Shown: one piece after another, positions 58,840 through 64,000 of the stretch
Numbering within the stretch: the first letter of the stretch is position 1
Layout: the number at the start of each line of letters is the position of its first letter
Assembly: GCA_020444545.1 (NCBI GenBank)
Contig: JAHLKT010000003.1
Span: 496,001 to 560,000 of the forward strand
Direction of reading: 5' to 3'
DNA length: 64,000 nucleotides
Origin: Desulfarculaceae bacterium
GTDB taxonomy: Bacteria > Desulfobacterota > Desulfarculia > Desulfarculales > Desulfarculaceae
Program-made: the position numbers and the translations under genes
The notes under the pieces: model-generated
What the model was told of the DNA's origin: nothing
The model's database searches: none
Seen by the model: the letters and a program-made list of their open reading frames with translations, nothing else

Positions 58840-59798
58840 TTGCTTCCTCCCTGCGCGGGGCGCTTGGCCGGGGGGTCCCGGAAAAGCACCGCGCTGGGGT
58901 CTTGCTCCAGGCGCTCCAAGAGGTTCTGGAGGCTGCGCGAGGCCGAACGCAGGTTTTCCATGGTAATGCGGGCTTCCACCGAGAGCTGGTAGGAGCGCTC
59001 CTCCAGGCCCTCCACCAGGCGGCCCACCCGCTGGCCGGTGGCGCCCAGCTTCATCTGCTTGATGTCGTCGGCCAGCTCGTCCACCAGGCGCTTGGCCGAA
59101 GCCACCGCGCCCTTGGCCCCGGCCAGGACCGCCTTGGTGTCACCCACGATCACGTCCAGCGACTTCTGGCCCACCGCCCGGTCGATGCGCCCCACCAGCT
59201 GGTCCAGCTTCACCGAGGCGTCGGCCAAGCGGTCCATGGCCACCTGGAGCCGCCGGTCGCCGAACAGGCTCTGGATGCTCTTCAGGGTGTCCTGCATGGC
59301 CTCGCCCATGGTCTTGAAGTTGATGGTCTTGATCTGGCTCATCACTTCGTCCAGGGTGCTGACGATGCGCTGCAACTCCGAGGGGCGCGAGGGGATGATG
59401 GGATACTCGGCCACGAAGTCGATCTTGGGCGACTGGTCCACCTCGTCGGGTTTGCGCCGGTCCAGCTCGATGAAGGTGATGCCGGTGATGCCCGCGCTGG
59501 AGAGCTGGGCCACCAGCTCGCGGGACAGATCGCCCTCGAACTGGATCTCCATCACCACCTCGATGAGCCGCGAGTCCGGGGCCACCCGGATGGCCTTGAC
59601 CCGGCCCACGTCCACCCCGCGGTAGCGCACCGTGCTGTCCACCTGGAGGCCCTGCACCGACTCGTTGAAGAAGCTGACGTACTTGTCGGCCCCCTTGAGG
59701 TATTGGGAGGCCCCCAGCCAGGCGATGGCTCCCACCCCGATGGCCAGGCCGACGATTACGAACAGGCCGACTTTGAAATTAGAGGCGTGAGTGGCCAT
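58836..59798 (-). CDS. MCE/MlaD-family lipid-binding protein
   Basis: A 320-residue protein with one N-terminal membrane helix (about residues 9-29) and an MCE domain (YVSFFNESVQGLQVDSTVRYRG, IRVAPDSRLIEVVMEI). After it comes a long helical C-terminal part (residues 150-315). That length resembles the tube-forming MCE proteins more than short MlaD. It would carry lipids across the periplasm with the ATPase and permease below. Start ATG at 59798. Confidence 0.88.
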   Translation of the reverse strand: MATHASNFKVGLFVIVGLAIGVGAIAWLGASQYLKGADKYVSFFNESVQGLQVDSTVRYRGVDVGRVKAIRVAPDSRLIEVVMEIQFEGDLSRELVAQLSSAGITGITFIELDRRKPDEVDQSPKIDFVAEYPIIPSRPSELQRIVSTLDEVMSQIKTINFKTMGEAMQDTLKSIQSLFGDRRLQVAMDRLADASVKLDQLVGRIDRAVGQKSLDVIVGDTKAVLAGAKGAVASAKRLVDELADDIKQMKLGATGQRVGRLVEGLEERSYQLSVEARITMENLRSASRSLQNLLERLEQDPSAVLFRDPPAKRPAQGGSK

Positions 59799-59807
59799 GG
59801 ACTCCTC

Positions 59808-60590
59808 TCACTTCCGGGGCTTGCGGTGGAAAAAATTGGAGACCCGGGGATCTTTGGAGTGGTCCCGGAGGTCCGTGGGGGAGCCCACCGCTATGACCCC
59901 CTTCTCGCTTTTGTCCAGCATAACAACCCGATGGGCGATGGTGTAAATTGAATTAAGCTCGTGGGTGACCACCACCATGGCCGTACCCATGGCCTTGTTG
60001 AGCTTGAGGATCAGCTCGTCCAGCTCGGCGCTGGTGATGGGGTCCAGGCCCGCCGAGGGCTCGTCGAAGAACAGGATGGTGGGGTCCAGGGCCATGGCCC
60101 GGGCCAGGCCGGCCCGTTTCTGCATGCCCCCGGATATCTCCGAGGGCAAATATCCCTCGTAGCCTTCCAGGTCCACCAGGGCCAGCTTGAGGCGCACCAG
60201 GGTGCCGCGGGTCTTTTTGTCCAAGCGCACCGCGTCGGCCAGGACCAGGTCCACGTTCTCGGCCAGGGTCATGGAGCCGTAGAGGGCCCCGCCCTGGAAG
60301 GCCACCCCGATTTTGCGCCGCACCTGGTTGAGCGTCTTCTCGTCGGCCTGGGTGATCTCCACCCCGTCCAACCACACCTCGCCCTTGATGGGCTCAAGGA
60401 GGCCGATGATGCCCTTGAGCAGGGTGGACTTGCCGCAGCCGCTGCCCCCGGCGATGACCACGATCTCGCCGGGTTGCACCTCCAGGCTCACGTCCTTGAG
60501 CACCGGCTCGCGGCCGTAGCCCAGGGTGAGGTCCTTGACCACCACCGGGCTCATGGCCTGGGCTTGGCTATTTGTGGCCTCGTCCGGCAA
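59808..60590 (-). CDS. MlaF-type ABC transporter ATPase
   Basis: A 260-residue ABC ATPase with Walker A IAGGSGCGKST, signature EISGGMQKRAGLARAM, and Walker B ILFFDEPSAGLDP. LGYGREPVLKDVSLEVQ and the QKRA signature are typical of MlaF. The TTG at 60590 with AGGGAG six bases upstream is preferred; an ATG at 60554 is an alternative. It lies 10 bases after the MlaE gene. Confidence 0.9.
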   Translation of the reverse strand: MPDEATNSQAQAMSPVVVKDLTLGYGREPVLKDVSLEVQPGEIVVIAGGSGCGKSTLLKGIIGLLEPIKGEVWLDGVEITQADEKTLNQVRRKIGVAFQGGALYGSMTLAENVDLVLADAVRLDKKTRGTLVRLKLALVDLEGYEGYLPSEISGGMQKRAGLARAMALDPTILFFDEPSAGLDPITSAELDELILKLNKAMGTAMVVVTHELNSIYTIAHRVVMLDKSEKGVIAVGSPTDLRDHSKDPRVSNFFHRKPRK

Positions 60591-60600
60591 AACGCGCTCC

Positions 60601-61746
60601 CTAGAGGAAGTAATACTGCACGACGGCGAAGATGCTGTCGGCCACCACAATGAGGAAGATGCCCGCCACCACCGCCGAGGTGGTCACCCGGCCCACGGCC
60701 TCGGCCCCGCCCATGGTGGTGAAGCCGCGCTGGCAGCCAATCCCGGCAATAAGAAGGGCGAAAAGGGCTCCCTTGAAAGCGCCCAATAGTATGTCGCTCA
60801 CCGCCAGGGCGCCCATGGTCTGCTGCACGTAGCCGTAGACCGTGAGGTCCAGGTAGGTGACCCCGATGATGAGCCCGCCCACGATGGCGGTGACGTCGGA
60901 AAACAGGATGAGCAAGGGCACCATCAATATGGCGGCCACGATGCGCGGCACCGCCAAAAAGCTGATGGGGTGGAAGCCTTCCACCTCCAGGGCCTCCACC
61001 TCCTCGCGCACGATCATGGTGCCTATCTCGGCCGCGAAGGAGCTGCCCGAGCGGCCGGCCACCAAGACCGCGGTCATGATGGGCCCCAGCTCGCGCACCA
61101 TGGCCAGGGCCACCAGGTCGGCCACGAAGATGTTGGCCCCGAAGTTCTTGAGCTGGATGGCGCTCATGAAGGCCATGATCAGGCCCATGAGGAAGCTGAT
61201 GAGCCCCACGATGGGCAGGCCGTCCACGCCCACCTGCTCCATGTAGAGCTCCACGTCGCTCCAGCGCAGGGTGCGGGGCCGGCGGATCACCTTGCCCAGG
61301 GCGATGAACAGCTCGCCCACGAAGGCCACGACCTGCTTGGCGTCGGCCACCAGGTCCACGGTGGCCTGGCCGATAATCGTGATGTAGCCGCCCGGCCGCC
61401 GGGGGGGCGGGGGCGGCTGGGGCTTGAGCGCCTCGGGGTGCACGATCTCGCGCATGCCCTGGGCCTGGGCGCTCAGGCCCTCCATCTTCAGCTCCACCCC
61501 CTTTTTCACCGCCTGGGTCTCCAGGTAGTTCAGGGCCAGGGCCCCGCCGGTGTCCAGGTAGGCGATGCCGCTCATATCCACGGTGAGGGTCTTGAGCCCG
61601 GTGGTGTCCAGGATTTTGTTGAACTGGTCCAGGAGATCGTCGGTGGCGTAGATGTCCAGACGGCCGGCCAGGCGCAGGGTGCGGCTGGGGCCCTCGGGAC
61701 CCTCCAGGCTTATCTCGTAGTTTTGTTTGGACCGCTTATGCGACAT
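60601..61746 (-). CDS. STAS-MlaE fusion permease
   Basis: A 381-residue protein. Residues 1 to about 115 form a STAS domain (RLAGRLDIYATDD, LTVDMSGIAYLDTGGALAL), equivalent to MlaB. A proline linker QPPPPPRR leads to an MlaE permease with the helices IVGLISFLMGLIMAFM, LGPIMTAVLVAGRSGSSFAAEIGTM and the last QRGFTTMGGAEAVGRVTTSAVV. In E. coli, MlaB and MlaE are separate proteins. Here they are fused, so the small MlaB gene is not needed. Confidence 0.9.
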   Translation of the reverse strand: MSHKRSKQNYEISLEGPEGPSRTLRLAGRLDIYATDDLLDQFNKILDTTGLKTLTVDMSGIAYLDTGGALALNYLETQAVKKGVELKMEGLSAQAQGMREIVHPEALKPQPPPPPRRPGGYITIIGQATVDLVADAKQVVAFVGELFIALGKVIRRPRTLRWSDVELYMEQVGVDGLPIVGLISFLMGLIMAFMSAIQLKNFGANIFVADLVALAMVRELGPIMTAVLVAGRSGSSFAAEIGTMIVREEVEALEVEGFHPISFLAVPRIVAAILMVPLLILFSDVTAIVGGLIIGVTYLDLTVYGYVQQTMGALAVSDILLGAFKGALFALLIAGIGCQRGFTTMGGAEAVGRVTTSAVVAGIFLIVVADSIFAVVQYYFL

Positions 61747-61777
61747 CGCCCCGCCGGCGCCAGCCCCCCAGGGGGCA

Positions 61778-62356
61778 TCAGGAGTTGAAGTCCAGGGCCT
61801 CGAACTGCTCTTTGTCCAGGCCCAGCTTCTTTTTGATCAGCGCGCCGTCATAGCCCACGCAAAGGCCGCCGACACGCGGGCCGCCGGCCTTGAACGGACG
61901 GCATACTACGTAAAGCTCACCCATCGGCGCGTAGAATACGAAGCTGCCCGTACCTCGGTTGTTAATCAGCGCTTGCACCTTGTCGTAGCGCGAGTAGTCC
62001 AGTTCGTTATTTTCCTTGGCCACGCCCTCGGGATGGCCCGCTTCCGGGACACGAGCGGCCAAGGACTTGCCTTGGTCAGAAAGCACCACCACCGCGTGGG
62101 TGAGCGGCTTGCCCCGGTCGGCCGCATCCTTGAAAAGCTTGGCCAAGCCCTGGCTTAGGGCCGTGAGGTTCTTTTCCTCATTGGGAGACTGGAGATGCTT
62201 CTCGGCCTGGGCCAGGTCGGCGTTGACCATCTTGACGAACTCCACCGCCTTGGGGTTGGCGGGCTCATCCCCGGAGCAGGCCGTCAACAGCAGCAAGCCT
62301 CCCAGGCAAAACAGGCCCAGGCTGGGAAGCAACCACCGCAAGCTAAAAAAGGTCAT
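61778..62356 (-). CDS. Hypothetical lipoprotein heading the Mla operon
   Basis: A 192-residue lipoprotein; the ATG at 62356 begins a signal with lipobox LLTAC (residues 22-26) and has a GGAG site seven bases upstream. The mature part (VEFVKMVNADLAQAEKHLQ, VVVLSDQGKSLAARVPEAGH, GGPRVGGLCVGYDGALIKKK) looks like a small PAS/Cache-type sensor or binding domain; GYD and PAGS-like edges are not clear enough for a name. It lies 31 bases before the STAS-MlaE gene in the same direction. Confidence 0.7.
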   Translation of the reverse strand: MTFFSLRWLLPSLGLFCLGGLLLLTACSGDEPANPKAVEFVKMVNADLAQAEKHLQSPNEEKNLTALSQGLAKLFKDAADRGKPLTHAVVVLSDQGKSLAARVPEAGHPEGVAKENNELDYSRYDKVQALINNRGTGSFVFYAPMGELYVVCRPFKAGGPRVGGLCVGYDGALIKKKLGLDKEQFEALDFNS

Positions 62357-62460
62357 GGGTCTCCATCCCCCGCCAGTCCGCGACAGGCGGGTGTTAATAT
62401 GGATGCTAAGACATTGTAGACTATCGCGTACCATAAATACAGGTTATTCCAGGCAGAGGC

Positions 62461-63321
62461 ATGATCGAACGCGACGAAAACAGGTTCAAAATTGTACAGG
62501 GGCGGGTGCGCGACCGGACCACGGGCCTGGAGTGGAGCCCATCGGCCGATCCGGCGGGGTGGCCGCTGTTTTGGGACGAGGCCCGCGAGTTCGTGGCCGG
62601 ACTGAACCAAGAGAGCTACCTGGGCGCGGCCGACTGGCGGCTGCCCAACCGCAGGGAGCTGTTTTCACTCATGGACTACGCCCAGGCCAACCCGGCCCTG
62701 CCGCCGGGGCACCCCTTTGGCGAGGTGGAGCTGGCCTGGTATTGGAGCGCCACGCCCTATGCGGGCAACCCGGCCTATGCCTGGTACGCGCACACCGAGG
62801 GCGGACGCATGTTTTACGGCGACAAGGGGCGGAGCTATTACGCCTGGCCGGTGCGCGGGGTCAGCCACACCCTGGCCGCCACCGGCGCGCCGGGAGAGGC
62901 CCTCACCGGCCGGGCCTGGCCCGCGCCCCGCTGGGAGGCGCGCGGCGAGGCGGTGCGCGACCGGCTCACCGGGCTCACCTGGACTCGGGAGGCGGACCTG
63001 GCCCCGGGGGCGGTGAGCTGGTTCGAGGCAAAGGCGGTGATCGCGCGGCTCAACACCCAAGGCCACGCCGGGCAAAGCGGCTGGCGGCTGCCCACCATCC
63101 AGGAGCTGGAGTCCCTGGTGGACGCGGGGCGGGCCTTCCCTGCCCTGGCCCCGGACGCGCCCTTCACGGGCGTGCAGGCGCAGTACTGGTCGGCCACCAG
63201 CAGCGGCTTCGACCCGGCGTGGGCCATGGCCCTGTATTTGGACAAGGGCGGGATTGGCGTGGGCATGAAGCAGGACCCGCACTACGCGGTGTGGGCGGTG
63301 CGGGGGAGATCCTCGCCCTGA
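62461..63321 (+). CDS. Protein with two DUF1566 (Lcl C-terminal) domains
   Basis: A 286-residue protein. Each half carries a copy of the DUF1566/Lcl_C domain: DRTTGLEWSPSADPAGWPLF with ADWRLPNRREL and YWSATPYAG, then DRLTGLTWTREADLAPGA with SGWRLPTIQELES and YWSATSSG. This is a variant of the formylglycine-generating/C-type lectin-like fold and is often extracellular, but no signal peptide is evident at this start. It is divergent from the Mla operon. Function unknown. Confidence 0.85.
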   Translation: MIERDENRFKIVQGRVRDRTTGLEWSPSADPAGWPLFWDEAREFVAGLNQESYLGAADWRLPNRRELFSLMDYAQANPALPPGHPFGEVELAWYWSATPYAGNPAYAWYAHTEGGRMFYGDKGRSYYAWPVRGVSHTLAATGAPGEALTGRAWPAPRWEARGEAVRDRLTGLTWTREADLAPGAVSWFEAKAVIARLNTQGHAGQSGWRLPTIQELESLVDAGRAFPALAPDAPFTGVQAQYWSATSSGFDPAWAMALYLDKGGIGVGMKQDPHYAVWAVRGRSSP

Positions 63322-63394
63322 CCGGCCTTGCCTCCGCGCGGCCCAGAAGGCACAATAAGGCAATTCCCCATTTACCTACAATCAGAGGGTGATC

Positions 63395-64000
63395 ATGAAA
63401 TTTCTGCGTTTCGCATTGTTGCTGGCGGCCTGCGCCGCCCTTTTGGCGGCCCCGGCGGCGGCCTGCACCGGCATCACCGTAAAGGCCAAGAACGGGGCGG
63501 TGGTGCACGCCCGCACCCTGGAGTTCGGGGTGAACCTCCAGTCCCAGGTGCTCATGGTGCCGCGCGGCTATGCCCTGACCACCACGGCGCCGGGCAAAAA
63601 GCCGGGCATCAAGTGGAAGACCAAGTACGCGGTGCTGGGCATGGACGCCTTCGGCCTCACCGCCATCTGCGACGGCCTGAACGAGAAGGGCCTGGCCGCG
63701 GGCCTGTTCTACTTCCCCGGCTGCGCGGGCTACCAGAAGCCGGGCCCGGCGGAGTATGGCAAGAGCCTGACGCCCCTGGAGCTGCCCCTGTGGGTGCTGG
63801 GCAACTTCGCCACGGTGGCCGAGGTCAAGGCCGGCCTGGCCAAGGTGATGGTTTGGGGCGCCCCCCTGCCCCAGCTGGGCCCCGACCCCCTGCCCCTGCA
63901 CTACATCGTCACCGACAAGACGGGCGACAGCGTGGTGATCGAGTACGTGGACGGCAAGCTGAACCTGTACGACAACCCCCTGGGGGTGATCACCAACTCG
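63395..64000 (+). CDS. Choloylglycine hydrolase-family (Ntn) protein, truncated at the window edge
   Basis: The first 202 residues. A signal peptide (MKFLRFALLLAACAALLAAP to AAA) is followed directly by Cys-Thr-Gly-Ile, the N-terminal nucleophile cysteine exposed after processing, as in bile-salt hydrolases and penicillin V acylases. GARTLEF-like (HARTLEFG), ICDGLNEKGLAAGLFYF and VIEYVDGKLNLYDNPLGV-ITNS also fit. It would hydrolyse a linear amide; in an anaerobic environmental bacterium this may be an N-acyl-homoserine lactone or N-acyl amino acid rather than bile salt. The C-terminus lies beyond the window. Confidence 0.87.
   Translation, partial: MKFLRFALLLAACAALLAAPAAACTGITVKAKNGAVVHARTLEFGVNLQSQVLMVPRGYALTTTAPGKKPGIKWKTKYAVLGMDAFGLTAICDGLNEKGLAAGLFYFPGCAGYQKPGPAEYGKSLTPLELPLWVLGNFATVAEVKAGLAKVMVWGAPLPQLGPDPLPLHYIVTDKTGDSVVIEYVDGKLNLYDNPLGVITNS

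Overview
The window is GC-rich DNA from what looks like an anaerobic Desulfobacterota (deltaproteobacterial) bacterium, plausibly a Desulfarculales-like sulfate reducer or syntroph. The signs are a siroheme decarboxylase (Ahb) gene next to hemL, HdrABC/QmoB-type electron-transfer genes, an atpZ-atpI-atpB-atpE block followed by rex, a 2-hydroxyacyl-CoA dehydratase/benzoyl-CoA reductase-type enzyme with its ATP-dependent activator, and many periplasmic binding proteins. The taxonomic call is inference from gene content; no rRNA is present.

Layout. 1-2030: end of an M20 peptidase gene and two tandem amino-acid-type binding proteins without a transporter. 2160-5700: dprA-topA. 5890-7450: AT-rich orphan gene. 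7600-11000: acyl-CoA synthetase, an AT-rich patch with a 67-aa gene, and hemW. 11065-13412: five paralogous small exported cysteine proteins. 13590-17600: tRNA-Ser(CGA), tadA, a PurN-like gene, an OsmC-like gene, then ahb-hemL. 17360-19305: a direct duplication of the hemL 3' end flanking a TAXI binding-protein gene. 19320-22050: diguanylate cyclase, a small exported protein and a PEP-CTERM protein. 22150-24890: Fo genes and rex, each preceded by a Rex-like operator. 24890-26130: AT-rich two-gene island. 26910-34510: a minus-strand operon of two HdrA/QmoB-like flavoproteins, HdrC, HdrB, a GcvH-like lipoyl carrier and a GlcD-GlcF-type oxidase. 34620-39750: a divergent plus-strand operon of dehydratase/reductase, activator, acyl-CoA ligase and thiolase, behind a strong sigma70 promoter with a perfect palindrome. 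39850-40540: a large inverted-repeat element in a gene-free gap. 40640-47825: livFGMH with three livK-type binding proteins. 47950-57480: mixed housekeeping genes, among them a 37-aa membrane protein, exonuclease III, FmdB-like, CPBP protease, glutamate dehydrogenase, antiporter, isochorismatase-like, lipoproteins and a GAF histidine kinase. 57620-64000: universal stress protein, a lipid-transport (Mla/MCE) operon, a double DUF1566 protein and a truncated choloylglycine-hydrolase-family gene.

Taken together, the metabolic genes suggest use of organic and fatty acids (CoA ligases, thiolase, lactate/glycolate-type oxidase), electron transfer through Hdr-like flavoproteins, and NADH-responsive control of the ATP synthase membrane sector by Rex. 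The best candidates for undescribed biology are the exported paralogue array, the lipoyl-carrier Hdr/oxidase operon, the palindromic element at 39850-40419, and the single-subunit dehydratase operon with its palindromic operator.
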